In this document: positions 36,177 through 48,122 of the stretch, piece after piece
How the letters are laid out: each line of letters opens with the position of its first letter
Position numbering within the stretch: position 1 is the stretch's first letter
DNA from: Aphelenchoides besseyi
Lineage: Eukaryota; Nematoda; Chromadorea; Rhabditida; Aphelenchoididae
NCBI GenBank assembly: GCA_024699855.1
Contig: JAMPIQ010000001.1
Coordinates: 7,502,001-7,566,000 of the forward strand
DNA length: 64,000 nt
Direction: 5' to 3'
Position numbers and translations under genes: made by a program
Notes under the pieces: generated by a model
The model's input: only the letters and a program-made list of their open reading frames with translations
What the model was told of the DNA's origin: nothing
Databases searched by the model: none

Positions 36177-36466
36177 AAATCGGCAATTCGACTCGCTTTA
36201 CAACTCATGGACTTCTTAATTCGATTTTGTTTCTCTCGACTTATTCTCCGTTCACTTACGAAACTTCTTTCCTGTCATATTCCTTTCTAAACATGCGCTA
36301 CAATTCTTTCGTCGTAGTTGTTAGAGAGATGACCTTGTAAATTAAACGGTGAACTTACGACTCACATGTAAATTTTACTCCGAAACATTGACATGGATTC
36401 AAAATTGAAAGAATATGGAATACATAGGCTTTGATAACTACAGGTTCTATGGCAACTTGTTTAATG

Positions 36467-38207
36467 TTAAGCGACGTTTCGCAAACTTGTTTCACTCAGC
36501 CAAGTTATGTTTACACGTGGACGCGACGAAGAACTTCGGTGCGAACGTTGGACGGTGGGTTCCAATCGAGGTGGCAGTTCCACGTTTTCGTCGCCGTTAT
36601 AATCGCTTCTCAATTGCGGCTCCTGGAGATTCGTTTGACTGTTGAATTGATGTCCCGCTCCTCCTCGTTTCATTCGACGACCACGAGCTGCTTCTTCATT
36701 CGATGAGAAATATAGCGGGCTACAAACAAAAGGATTAATGAATCGAGCAAGAAAATTACCGTGACATCCGATCAATATCCGTTAGGTTCAATAAACTCCA
36801 ACCGTTTGGAGTCATTCGTGGCTGACTTAGAGATCTCTTCTGTAAACAAGTGTATCTCGAATATGTCGCAGCTATTTTCTTACTCGTCTGTCAGTTTGCA
36901 ATTCATCTTCTCGGGATTCGTTCACTGGTGAAAAAACGGAAGGTACTCGATTATATCCGCTAGAATCAAGCTGTGTTGCTCGACTTGGTCGAAAGGTTGG
37001 AGATCGATGAGAACGTGACGGTCTTTCACGTCGAACGGATTGTGATCGTTGCGGATGTTGTTGATTGAAGATACGTCTAGCAACTCCACTATTGCTTCTA
37101 AATTCTGAATCAATGGAGAACAAAAAAGAAAAAATACTTGGTACTACTTTGTTTTGTAACATACGATGAACTCGATGGAACATACGAAGAAGTACTGGCT
37201 GAAGAGTCTTCAGCTGCTGAATCACCACCATAGTTTGCATTTAAGAAAGAAGGTCGTTTGGACAATTTTGGTTGGGTAACAAACGGCGAGTCGCATTGAG
37301 ATGAAGAGGAACTTGCTTGTTCGTTGCTATCAACTGGACTATTTGGCGAAGAATCTGCGGCCGATAAATCGGACTGCTCATTGACTAGTGTATTGATCAT
37401 ATCCACAGAAACGAGATGAATAAGTGTTAACCAAAGCCCACATTCCAATGGATTTTTCTCAGGATCTGCGTCGGTTAACTAAACACCAAATAGATAATTT
37501 GTTACAATCGACTGTTATACCTTGATAAAAATAACCGCTTTTCGAAACAATTTGTTTCGTTGGACTGTCGATCGAACCTCAAGCTCGTGAATCAGTGAAT
37601 CTCGAAAGGATCGCAAGTCAACAATCTTTTGGTAATTGTCGTTCAGGAAAATAGGTTCGGGATATTGAGCACATTGAACGCAAATCGGATTTTGACCGTC
37701 ATTCTGTTTCAACCAAATGTTTCCTTTCTTATCACACTTGATTCGAATACCCTTCAATAAACTCGAATATTACAGTTTTCGACTTATATTACCTTGTTCA
37801 AATTCCTCAGTCCCGCACTAGTTCCAGCATCACGGTTGTCGTTTTGAAATTGAAGAAGACCGAGTCGTGTGCCATCAAAATAAGAACGCGACCCATCGAC
37901 CGTAATTGACGGGGCGCGAAGATACGCTTTTGCTACTCGAAAGGTTCGTTCCATCACGATCTAATCAAAAGAGATTTAAGTCAACTTGAACCAAACCTAC
38001 CAATTTGCCCCAAATCTCCGGTTCGATTTTCTCCAACTTTCCAATGACTTCGGCCAAATGATCGCCAACAAACGAATTGAGATCGTTCCACGATCGTTTA
38101 CGCAGCAACTCGTCGTCCGCATCGTTTGGACTCTCCGTCTCATCGGCACCACTACTCGGTGGTTCCCGAATCAGCTTCTTCACAAGCTCCACCCGACTAA
38201 ACGCCAT
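36467..38207 (-). CDS. Expansion-like MH2-domain protein
   Basis: MH2 (SMAD C-terminal) domain protein without an MH1 domain, resembling Drosophila Expansion, a Smad-like protein of epithelial tubes. The start at 38207 (MAFSRVELVKKLIRE) follows a likely TTCAG acceptor by about 24 bases. An acidic linker leads into WGKLVIVMERTFRVAKAYLR, SITVDGSRSYFDGTRLGLLQF, KGIRIKCDKKGNIWLKQN, PICVQC, and NKLFRKAVIFIKLTD...ECGLWLTLIHLVSVDM, all matching MH2 order. The C-terminal half is Ser-rich then Arg/Ser-rich, with RMTPNGWSLLNLTDIDRMSR and a terminal ITWLSETSLRNVA-stop. It lacks a C-terminal SSXS receptor-phosphorylation motif, so it is not a receptor SMAD. Role inferred only. Confidence 0.72.
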
Positions 38208-38976
38208 ATCGTAACATTTGAGCGATCGAATCTGAAGTCAAGAACACGTACACTGACAGGGATATAAACAAAGGAAACCGGATAATTAAGTTAACAATCG
38301 AGCACTTCAAAGGCGAAACCGTTTCGTACGCGAGTCAATGAGTCGAAAAATTTCGTACCCGAAACAATTCACGTTGTTGTTTAGCCAAAGATTTCGACAA
38401 TCGCATTTCCGTGAATCAACGAAATGCGATTTAGGAAGCGCGTGGATGCGCGTAGCGAGAGATGGTTTTTGGCGACGGCGCTCGAATTCCTTTTCCGAAG
38501 TGCTGTGCGGATTCATGAGTTGCGCTGGCGAACGATATCGACAGACTGTCCGTCTTTTGTTCGTCGAGTTACACGCAGAGCAATGGAATTGGCGAAGAGA
38601 ATCGTTCCAAAAGAATCGCCGACGACCATTTGCATGGTGAGAACACTGCGCCCGTTAACAAGATCGGCATCTGAGAATAAGACCAATAAAACAAATGGTT
38701 TCCATTTGCGTGATACTTCCATTGGAATAACGAAGCCGCGTAATTTGGATTCATCAGACCACTGGGTTGTGATTCCGACGTCTGAAGATCCGGCGGGAGA
38801 CCGGTAATTACCATCGCGATCGTTGCATAACTCCAATGGTTCTTCTAATTGTACGTGCTTTCGGAAAATGAGCAATTGCACAGCGTGATGACAATGTGCG
38901 ATTTTACATCTTTTATTGTTACATAAAATCAATACAACCCGTGAATGAATGAGAACTAAAGTATCAAAATAGACAA
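38208..38976. other. Intergenic with an unassigned minus-strand ORF (38513-38880)
   Basis: 770 bp between two minus-strand genes. The right end holds the carboxypeptidase 3' UTR with AATAAAA near 38916-38922 on the minus strand. A minus-strand open frame at 38513-38880 (NDRDGNYRSPAGSSDVGITT...WKPFVLLVLFSDADLV) has ordinary protein composition but no start ATG near its beginning, and a second frame across the same bases is equally open. Its Trp/Phe spacing loosely recalls carbohydrate-binding beta-sandwich modules, but I cannot support an assignment. GC-rich CGCG-containing sequence lies at 38425-38470. Confidence 0.35.
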
Positions 38977-40735
38977 TCAGATTAATTGAAGACAAATTAA
39001 CACAAGAGTATATGACAGTAAAGAAAATGAAGATGCACCGTTTAACGGCGAATTCGATCGCACCGATCCATGTGCCGGAACATAAGAATGAGGACGAAGT
39101 GTGACGTTGAAGTTCAGTGAACGAGTGAACTCCGAAACGTTTACCACAACCGTTTTCGGATAGTAATTTTGATGCCGAAATGTGATCTACAAGTTTATGT
39201 TTTTTACAATTATGTTCGTAACAACTGACCTCGTAGATACCGGGCAAGATAAGTCGCCAGTAATCACCGTAACGCCAAGAATACACGACTTTTTCTTTCT
39301 CCCCAATCTGAACACTCGCATTGAAAACTCCATAACCTGTTTGCTCGTCGAACACAAAGCCGTGTATCGTATTATGAGTGAGATCGATGAAATGAAGAAG
39401 TGCGTACTTGTGCTCGTTCCACAACTCAAACAGCTCATTTGCATGCGGGAACTTCACACAACTCATTTCCACAGTAACTTCAAATGTGTTCGAAAATGCA
39501 TAGTTCCAATCCTTAAATTTGATTTGATATCGCACTCTTATGTTCATTGTCAAAACCTGCATTCCACCAGAGACTTCGTACCAACTTGCGCCATTAACAA
39601 TTCCAAGCGTCGGATCAAGTGGATCGTTAAGTCGATTATCCAAACAACGAGCACCCTTTTTCCACATTCGTTTGTGGCCACGAGAATAAGAATATGCCAA
39701 TGCCACGAATAGCTCGTTGTCTCCGGTTCTTGCTCGCGCTCCATGACCATCATCCCATGGATAATTAACTAGAGTTGTACCTGAATATCAATGTTTTAAT
39801 CATCGTTTTAAATTCCAATTCGTATCGTGAACTTCTAGCTCACCAGAATGCAAATTTGCCGACAACACAAAGGGGATGCTTTGCGTCCATTCCATCAGCA
39901 GTTCGGTTTCCGTTTGTCTGGGCGATGTTCCCGCTGGTTGATAGTAAGCTCTGTACGAATCATGTGCCGGAAAGTTGCGATTCAGGTCGATTCCGTTGGC
40001 ATTAGCCCTTCCACGTACACCCGATTCGTCTCCTTCAATTGACTGTTCATAACTAGAAGCTTCAAAAGTCAATCAAATATGGAATTCAATATCACCCGTC
40101 GGGATTCATTGATGGCAACAAATGAATTCGCGTTGTGTCCAAAAGCCTGCGAATGTACAAATTGCGTTCGTAATTGTGGAGAAGAACGGCCGCTAAATGA
40201 AGTAGTGCTTCACGACCAAAAACTTCGTTTCCATGCATGTTGGCTACGTATTTGAATTCGGGGCCTAATTAAAAAGTTGACATGTTAATCAATCAAATGC
40301 TTACGTCCTGCTACATGATGTTTGGCCATTACTCCAATAGTTATGATCCAAAGTTCACGGCCTTCAACTGAACGACCGATTGAGTTCAGTGAACTCAAAT
40401 GCGGAAATTTCTCGGAAAGATTCTGAAATTAGAACGATCATTTTACGTGCCCTTGAACAGTTACCTTAAGATAAGCCGTCATTTCAGTGTAGTTGTGATG
40501 TTTGTTAATATCCGACTTTGTGGGTTCCCAAATATTACCAATGAAATAGTGTAGATCATTGTAACTTTTGACTAATTTGTGTGATTCAAAGAAGTTGATA
40601 AGCTCCTAAAACACCGACAATTATACTGCAACGACCAATTCTTGAACTCACTTCTTCGGTCGCATTCTTTGGAACCTTCAATCCACACGTAAAACAAATT
40701 GATACAAAGAAAAAGAACAAAACTTGAAGTGGCAT
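38977..40735 (-). CDS. M14 metallocarboxypeptidase, CPE/CPM type, probably GPI-anchored
   Basis: Secreted or surface zinc exopeptidase that removes C-terminal Lys or Arg, used in neuropeptide or hormone processing. The start [18 protein letters not shown] is a signal peptide. The catalytic domain has [17 protein letters not shown] (zinc His and Glu), INRNFP-like [18 protein letters not shown] (third zinc ligand) and [15 protein letters not shown], with the catalytic Glu as in CPD/CPE/CPM. The transthyretin-like domain follows ([36 protein letters not shown]). The last exon continues [17 protein letters not shown] and ends in a Ser-rich stretch plus hydrophobic tail ([15 protein letters not shown]), like a GPI-attachment signal as in CPM. 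Seven or so exons. Confidence 0.88.
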
Positions 40736-42050
40736 TACGACAAATGATCAGATAAACGAGAAGATCTTTCTCATGGTTCTAAAATTGCTGAAATCATAAG
40801 ATGTCGAGAGCTTAACACTGCGCGTCGAAACAGTTAAGTGTTAAGTGCCAATGGTGTCAGAAAGAAGAAAAGCAAAAGAACTTTTTTGAGAAGCACTGTT
40901 AAGTCAGTAGAGCTTCTACAATGGACCCTTCGCTATTCCCGCCTTAACATACGAAGCAGAAAAAGAAACTCAAGCGATAATCTCGTGCCGCAGTGCTCTG
41001 GAATTCACCTTTTGCGTATCTTCCGGCTATTTTCATCCGCCCTTTTTCAACGCTATGAGTTTCTATTCGAAGAGCATAAAACAGCAAAAGAACAATCTTT
41101 TTGACCCCAAAGGTATAACAAAGAGAGTACGAATCGACAAGAGTTTAACAACAAATTCGTCTTCAAACGAATGAAAAATGACAACAAAACGAACAGACGT
41201 GTCATGATCTTTACTAGTGCGTAATTCACTCACTGGCAAAAAGCAACGAACATATCCGACCGGAAGGCCAAACGCGCGTACCCATGGGAATAAACCCGAC
41301 CAACCGAACTAACAGATCGCTATCAAGTGGATTTTGAATTAAGTACGCGCAAGGACGAAATGTTCGAAAGATTCGGAACGAAAGGTCATAAGTTCGATCT
41401 CGGGCGTTTGGCGGCCAGACTTCTTGCAATTTCAATGGAGATAAATTAAGCCGGCCGACATGCCTCTCAGTTCTTCGGCTTTTCGGTACGTCTGGTCAAT
41501 GGGCGAACAACCGCAATCGAACCTTAAAACATCTCCGCAAACAGTCGACGAAACGAGAACAAAATCGCCGCTCTTGTTCCCAACACCTGTGCCCATTGGA
41601 CATTGACGCCCGACGATTAGTCATCAGTGTACGTGAAACGAAAAGCAGTTTGAACAAATGACCAATGGCTACTAGAACGAAAAAAGAACGAGCGAAACCG
41701 ACACAATCGAAATGATGTGTTTGTTGAATCGTCGAAAATAACACGAATCACTTGTTCTTTCTGATGTTTTCGTTGACATTTAAACGTTCTACTTATGCTT
41801 TGACCTCCAGAATCCCGAACAAATTTCGTGGGCAATCGACTTCACGCCCATAACTTCCACTCCAATAAGTTTCGTGGCGTCATGATATCTGATTTTTGAA
41901 CAGCAAAATTAAGCTAAAAACGAAATACCACGACATTTTTCACCAAATTTCGGTTTTCGTATCTTGAACGGAAATTTAGCGCGCGCGGAAACTCTCCGAT
42001 TTCGTTGCTTTCTCTGCGTGTGTTCGCTTCATCGCATCAAAGTTGATATC
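40736..42050. other. Intergenic between divergent genes
   Basis: 1.3 kb. The carboxypeptidase leader with a TTTCAG acceptor lies near 40790. At 41260-41420 there is a moderately GC-rich block with scattered GTTCGATC-like sequence, checked for a tRNA and not supported. The remaining frames on both strands look like chance ORFs. Promoters of both neighbours should be here. Confidence 0.4.
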
Positions 42051-42714
42051 ATGGCCAAAAAGTTACCCAGTAAGCACGAAGTTCGAAAGGAGGTTCTCAA
42101 CAGCGTCAACATCTTACGACATTTTGACTGCGATGCGTCGACAATTTGTAATCGATGTGAGTTCCAAGTCTTCTATTTGATTCTACGATTATGTTTCAGT
42201 TCACAACGTTTTGGTCGAACGTTGGAGTGAGTTCGTGCCACAGCTTATCACGCAACTGAACAGTCGAGACATCGCAAATGGTGAACTGAAAGGAGAAGCC
42301 AAAGAACAACTTAAACGCAAATTGCTCGATCGTTTATTCCAAAAAGGGAAACTGACAATCATCTTCCAACGTTTTTCTGTTTGTTTGCATTCGATTTATT
42401 CACAAGCAATTTGATTGTTTTCAGCAAAAACTAGAGAAGAACTTTCTGAATTTACCACGAGGTTTCGTTTTGGCCGAAGACCGTGAGAACGCGGAGTTGA
42501 GTCTGAAGGTCGACGAAAAGTTGGAAGAAGATCGACTGTTGAAGGAGATTCACGGAGAGAAAGAAAAGATTATTGAGGTTGGTTCGAACGGTTTTTGAGT
42601 GTTCACACGATCGCTTTTCAGTTGCGATACAAACTGCAAATCTTGGATCAATTGAACGAACACTTGGATAACAGTGAAAACAACCAGGAGAGAGTGGAGA
42701 AAATGGAGGAATGA
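42051..42714 (+). CDS. Small coiled-coil protein, possibly MIS12-complex-like
   Basis: Four exons encode about 175 residues. The N-terminal half is helical (KHEVRKEVLNSVNILRHF, VLVERWSEFVPQLITQL) and the C-terminal half is a heptad-rich charged coiled coil (EKLEEDRLLKEIHGEKEKII, LRYKLQILDQLNEHL). The linking segment FLNLPRGFVLAEDRENAE resembles the Pro-containing turn before the coiled coil of MIS12-type kinetochore proteins, but the match is weak. The third intron was set at about 42378-42424 because only that GT keeps phase. No transmembrane or signal segment. The gene is real by its splice logic; the function is not established. Confidence 0.6.
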
Positions 42715-43750
42715 TTGAGTGTACATTGATTACAATAACCTGTTAATGGCGTACAATCGAAAAGAAATAAACAGTTTCATACTTGATCTGCACTATCTTA
42801 ATGTCAATGGGGCATCTCTTGCACTCTTCAAGAACCAAAAAATGACAATACGGCTGGTCCATAGATGAAATATTTAAATGACAAGTGTGGACACATTGAA
42901 TAGCTAGTTTATTGGGCTTTCTATTGATATAATATAAGCAATGGATGTTGTCACAATCTCCGATCTACATCGATTTGCGCGATGGACATGCTATACAAGG
43001 AAAGGGGGGTGTTGTGTATTTTAGCTTGTTGGCTGGTTGGATTCCGTGGATATTCACAGAATTTTGAGTTCATTGTTGTCTATTGTTGTCCTGTTAATCA
43101 CAAGCGTTTACAGTTAATCGTTTACGAGTTGAAGATAATGGAAACTGATATCTCCGAGGTTGATGCCTGATAGTTGACATTCTTCTGTTACTTTTTCAGG
43201 TCAACTGCTTTCAATAATTAGTTTATGGATGTCTATTCTATCTAACTGATTGTTGTAGAGTTGACTTTTGAGTGATTGTATAGTTCAACTTATGACCTCA
43301 ATCTGAAGCTATTTCTGACTACGTTTACTGCTCAGAGCTGAGTAGTGAGAAGTCGTGTGTCAGCAAAATTAGTGTCCACCTCCTTCATATGATGTACTCA
43401 AAAATTTCCAGAAAAATATAAAGTCAACAAAAAGTCCAGATGTTCATGGTTTCGATTCAGTAGCTTGAAGCTCATCTCCAGCAAAGTTATTGCAGTACAA
43501 AGACTTGCAACGGTGATATTACGCCAAACGCAATGGACTTTCAACAATGTTCAAGACCAATTTTCAACTCTGATCGGCTTTCGATTTCTCTTTAGAATTT
43601 GAATAAAACGCCCAACGATAAGCAGTCGTTTGGTCCAACTGATTCTTTTGTTTCCTAATACAACAAATGTCAAACGTAAAAGTTCTTTGTTAATCGATAC
43701 AACAATCCAGTAGTTCGAGACCAAGACTAGGGATGTGAAACATCCAATCT
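42715..43750. other. Intergenic between convergent genes, nothing recognised
   Basis: One kilobase of AT-rich sequence. It contains short open frames such as 42982-43170 that begin with hydrophobic residues but lack splice or homology support. Two 3' UTRs should lie here. Confidence 0.4.
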
Positions 43751-44142
43751 TCATTCGGCCTCTTCATAGTACTCGACGGCCGCATGAAACATTGCAGCAA
43801 AATATCTGACGCGGTTTTGAAGCATCTTCACGTACTTTTCTATTCTTTGCCTGCCATTGTTTTCTTCGCTGGATTAATCGGTCGGAGATTGGAAATTGGT
43901 CATTACTTTGCTGAGACGAACATCCAATTGTTTGCAGAAATGCAGAATCTTCGCTCAGGTTCATATCTTCCATGTTTTTCCACATCTCTAGGCACTCGAC
44001 GAGTTTCTTTAGCCCATAGCTTATTCGAACTAACGAGTTGCAGAGATTGGTTTTGTAGTTTGTCAACCAAGCGCGAAATTGTTTCTCGTACAGCTTCTTC
44101 GGAGTTCCGCTTCCAAGTTTGGTTTGATACTAGGTAATGGAG
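43751..44142 (-). CDS. Unrecognised helical protein, C-terminal exons
   Basis: Minus-strand gene fragment. After an ACCTAG acceptor at about 44133 an exon reads YQTKLGSGTPKKLYEKQFRA, then WLTNYKTNLCNSLVRISYGL and KKLVECLEMWKNMEDMNLSE. A short intron (about 43867-43916) joins it in phase to ENNGRQRIEKYVKMLQNRV and RYFAAMFHAAVEYYEEAE-stop at 43751. The composition is that of a long helical bundle, as in BAR-like or lipid-binding domains, but I do not recognise it. Upstream sequence at 44225-44430 has another plausible exon (GLFIDSSS/ISPINFPFGLVALETYL) with matching splice signals, and an ATG near 44618 could be the start. Those upstream exons and their junction are unproven. Confidence 0.45.
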
Positions 44143-44151
44143 TGGTGACAT

Positions 44152-45043
44152 GGCTACTGAATTCACTGTATGAAACACATAAGATTAACTTTATTTGAAG
44201 GCTATGGAAAAAGACATTTGTGTTTGAAATTGGTAGGCAGTTGGCTGAGAATGAAGTCGTAAGCCGAAGACCGAGTGTCGAAGATACGTTTCAAGCGCAA
44301 CCAGACCAAACGGAAAGTTTATCGGGCTGACTGAAGTGTTTCTTGTGAATCATTGATTTAAACCTCAACTTACTTGAAGACGAATCGATGAATAGTCCTC
44401 TAGTCTTCTTCCTCACAAATTAAATTCTCTAGCTAATTAGTTAGTCCTGATTTATTTGATCACGGTTAATACAACTTGACAATAACTTAGATTAGTAAGA
44501 ACGATAAAGAAGGAAGTCGAGCTTTCGTGTGGTACGCGACGGGAGAATTGATACGAGTGAGCTTAATTGACGAAAATGGTTTGACCGTGGCGATTTTAGA
44601 GTGGGCGGCATCTGAAGAATGAAAACGGAAGATTGGAAAAGTTTTATAACAAGACGTTACACCACTAATAAGCTTTTTTAGAATTTAAAAATACTCTGAA
44701 CTTTTCAAGCATCCTGTAAAATAACCTTTTACTTTTAGTCGATGTACTTTTATAAAAGTTAATTTGCATTCGGCTTGTTGACCTTTATGACAGAGTCACG
44801 TGAATAGCTATGTGGGAAATGAGCGTGTTCCTTTTTTATTTATACGTTTGTTTGGCAAAAGTCCGTTTAGTCGCAAATTTATTGCTTATCTCTATTAAAG
44901 TTATATTCCTCTTGTCCCAAAGTTGATGTAAATTGAATAACGATGAAAATGCGCATATCACTGACGTGTAAATTATAATTTGTTTTGAATATTTTACACT
45001 AACTTTATAGAATTGTCATTCATCACCATCGCCACCTACGATC
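44152..45043. other. Probable upstream exons of the minus gene plus promoter of the secreted-protein gene
   Basis: 890 bp between divergent genes. 44225-44430 (minus) carries probable exons described under the neighbouring gene. Bases 44640-45040 are AT-rich without ORFs. A TATA-like TTTTATTTATACG near 44836 and a TTATAG acceptor-like site near 45011 precede the next ATG. Confidence 0.35.
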
Positions 45044-46851
45044 ATGAAATTACTTCAACTTCTTGCATTCTTCTGCTATATATCGACTTGTCGCCTTTCT
45101 GCCGATGTACCAACCAACGACATACTTGAAAACGGAAAGAACATCATGGAAAAGTTGAAGGAAATGTCAGACGCTGCTTTGGATCTTTATGGCGAGCTGA
45201 AAATAATTACCATGGTGGCGGCAAACACGGCTAAATTGGCTATTCCCGCAGCAAATCTCGGCATTGCCATCGCCAACACTGTAATTAGTCCAGAGTCTGA
45301 CGAAGCAAAGATGCTAAAGCAACTTGACGACCGCATCTCGAAGAATTTCATTGATTTATCTCATCGCGTACACTACGAAATATCGTCAGCTATTCTTGAA
45401 CTTCAGTTTGGCACTTATTTGTTGGACGTCAATTCTTTTCTTAAAAGTACACGGAGAGAACTCAGTTATGTGCTTGAAGCAACAACTGAAAAAGAAGTAA
45501 AAGAAGCGCTCGAAGACTACAAAGCGATGTGTAAAGCCCCCGGGAAAACTCCATTGGATTTATTGCAGCGAATCGACGGCTTTGTTTCCTGCAAGAGAAC
45601 AGTTGACGAATCAATTCAACTCTATTTGGGCGCCAAGCAAGTATTTCACAAACTCATCAAAATGACGGGCAGGATTCCAGATGATAAATCAATTCTGAGC
45701 GACGATGATGGATTTGGAAAACAGTACGATAAAATTTTCGATCTTTTGAATTCAACGCAATTCATTTGGCACATTCAGGAAGTACTCGATAAAAAGAAGA
45801 CTCCATTCAACAATATTGTCGAAACACGCTCGTTTATTGATGCAGAAATTGAAGAAAACTTCGGCTTGGTTCGACATGACATGGGCTTGTGTCTTGTTGA
45901 CAAATTTCTTGCTGCAAATCATTGGAAAACAAACGCGGCTTTGGGTCTTGCTGTCTTTCTTGAGCGAGATATTCAATTGTCGTTTCTCCTTGGATCTTTT
46001 TGTGCTGGCATCGCGTATGAAACTAAGGCATTGAAGAAAGCGGAAGAACTGAAAGAAGAGTATGACAAGATGAATCAAAAAGCAGCCAATCGGACTCTTG
46101 CGTTATTGGAAGCAACATGGCCACACATAGATATTAAAGAGATGGAAAATGTGATAAGAGATTTTTCTTACAGCGATAGTTCGACAAAACTACTTGAAGA
46201 AAAAGCGACAGAAATTTGGGACAAAGTAAACTCGTTGGGGCCCAAAGGATACACAAAGCACACTATAGTTACTGCATTTGGGGTCGGAGAGGACTCGTAT
46301 ACGTTGAAGTGTGACCCTGATTACTGTGCTAGCTATAATAGTTCCAAGAACGAAGCTGGTCAATATGGACTATCGGCAATTGTTTCTCGAACTCCAACTC
46401 CCGATTATTATATCAGGTATTGCTATATTTTGACAATTAAGAAGTTCAATTTTAAGAACATATTTTTATTTGTATCATTTGTAAATTATTACATTTTTGT
46501 ATTTTTAGGGCTACGGCACAGTGGTCAGAAACAAATCGTCAAAAAATCCAAGACGCTCTTTATGCCTACTCGACGACTCTACAGAACTCTATTCTTATTG
46601 GATCCGTTGAGCATGATGTGGGACCGTTTGTCACGGTTGATCATGGTCATGGCTATTTCTTCCTTCGTGACTGGCATTATTGGGCGGCGAAGTGTGTGAA
46701 CTGGTATGCTGGTGTCAAGGGTAGTCAATTACCCATTCACTCAAACGAAACATTAAATGATTGGCGTAATGGAATTACAACTATTACAAATTGGACTAGT
46801 GGCGGAATTGCATCTTCAGCAGTGTGTATGTCACTGTATATTTTCGCTTAA
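45044..46851 (+). CDS. Large secreted protein of unknown family
   Basis: Begins with a clear signal peptide (MKLLQLLAFFCYISTCRLSA). One uninterrupted exon of about 1.37 kb, unusually long for this locus, is joined by an 89-nt AT-rich intron (46417-46508) to a second exon ending at 46851; total about 570 residues. The N-terminal half is strongly helical (KNIMEKLKEMSDAALDLYGE, AANLGIAIANTVISPESDEA) with several Cys. The second exon has aromatic and His-rich stretches (VDHGHGYFFLRDWHYWAAK, WYAGVKGSQLPI) and a short hydrophobic C-terminus. I do not recognise the family. The helical N-terminal half followed by a compact C-terminal domain could be an effector or defence protein, but no function is claimed. 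Confidence 0.7.
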
Positions 46852-48024
46852 CCTAAGCACTATATTATCGTATTGTAAATTTACCTGTCTTGAGTTGTTT
46901 TTAATCCAATCTTAAACAAATTTTGTTTTTTATATTTTCCATTTATATTCAAATTACCAAACATTTTTGAATATTTATAATCCTTCCTTATCCTTCCTTC
47001 AAACAATCTCTTTCGACTATAACAAATTACTACATCTCTTTACTCGAGCAGTTTCTATTTCCTAATAAAAACCAATTCGTTTTCATTATCTCTCAATCAA
47101 ATACCGACCTTTAATCTTCATTACTAATATTTCAATATTCGCTTTGTAAAGAGGAGAGAGAAAGAGAAACTTTCGGATCCAACGTCACAATTTTCGCACA
47201 CTTTTGAGATGTAGATGGGCAAGCCGGGACCCAAGATGGAGACTTGCTTTCTTCATGCCTTTACCCAGGATGGAGACACGGTCTGATGAGCGAATTTGTG
47301 GTTCGGGTTGTGACGCGGCTCTTCAAGTGTACAACTGTGAGGAAAAAGAGGAAGTTAGTCGATCATCAATTGTATACGCGTATCGTGTAGTCAATTCGTT
47401 AAAGTCTGCAACGATGTTGATGAAGAAGATAAACAAAAACTAAACGAACCATTTCAATTTTGTTGTCTTTTGTAAATTTGGTCGGTTGGTCAGCTGTAGA
47501 CAATGTGTGTACGACACGAATGTGAATAGATTAGCAGCAGCAATTTCTGTAGACAAATAACATTGACAATTGTGGTAACGGTTCATAATGTTCTCGTCGA
47601 TCCATTGATACATAAAGTCAAAAGACGGGCTGAAACAAAAACACATTGGTTATGTTGAATATCAAATAAAATGAGATATCGTTGTGTATTGATGAGGGAC
47701 AGAATTCGGCGAGTGCAAACATTTAGTTGAAGATGTAGACCTGAAATACGATTGTAAACAAATCGATTAGAAACGAACTAACCGCTTCATTTGTGCTGTC
47801 CATCCGAAAGATCGGTGATATGGAAAAAAGCTGAGAAACTGAGTGAGTAGACGACAACGATAACCATCAAAAAGTACACGAACGGTAACAAACGTTGTTG
47901 GATTATCGGTTGTGACTACTGTAAATGAATTGAACCTGAAAAAACAAATAAATTGGAAGAAATCAAAACCGCTTACCATGTTATTGTCGCTGTTCGACGA
48001 TGAAGAGGAGCAGATTGGCGCCAT
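46852..48024. other. AT-rich intergenic with a weak minus-strand gene candidate (47440-48024)
   Basis: 46852-47200 is AT-rich with no ORF. At 47231-47280 there is a short direct repeat (CCCAAGATGGAGAC / CCCAGGATGGAGAC, 32 bp apart). Minus-strand segments at 47440-47640 (DFMYQWIDENIMNRYHNCQC), 47780-47935 (NSFTVVTTDNPTTFVTVRVL) and a Met-starting exon at 48024 are flanked by plausible splice sites, but I could not join all of them in phase. They may be a real small gene or a relic beside the Helitron. Confidence 0.3.
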
Positions 48025-48122
48025 AGTCCGAAGCCCATGGACTTGGTACTTGAATTTTTGGAGATTGTTTTACTATTTCGTTTGTTTCCACAAAATTCCG
48101 ATTCTTCCAGTTGTTTTGTTGT

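Noticed and set aside
38513..39706. A single 397-codon ORF as the carboxypeptidase C-terminus
   Set aside because: It reads through an intron; splicing at about 39190-39231 shifts to the frame that continues the transthyretin-like domain and ends in a GPI-like tail at 38977.
41226..41435. Possible tRNA or tRNA-derived SINE (GTTCGATC box in a GC-richer block)
   Set aside because: The T-arm stems do not pair and no cloverleaf with a 7-bp acceptor stem could be drawn on either strand.
47231..47280. Tandem repeat or CRISPR-like array
   Set aside because: Only two imperfect 14-bp copies are present with no further units.
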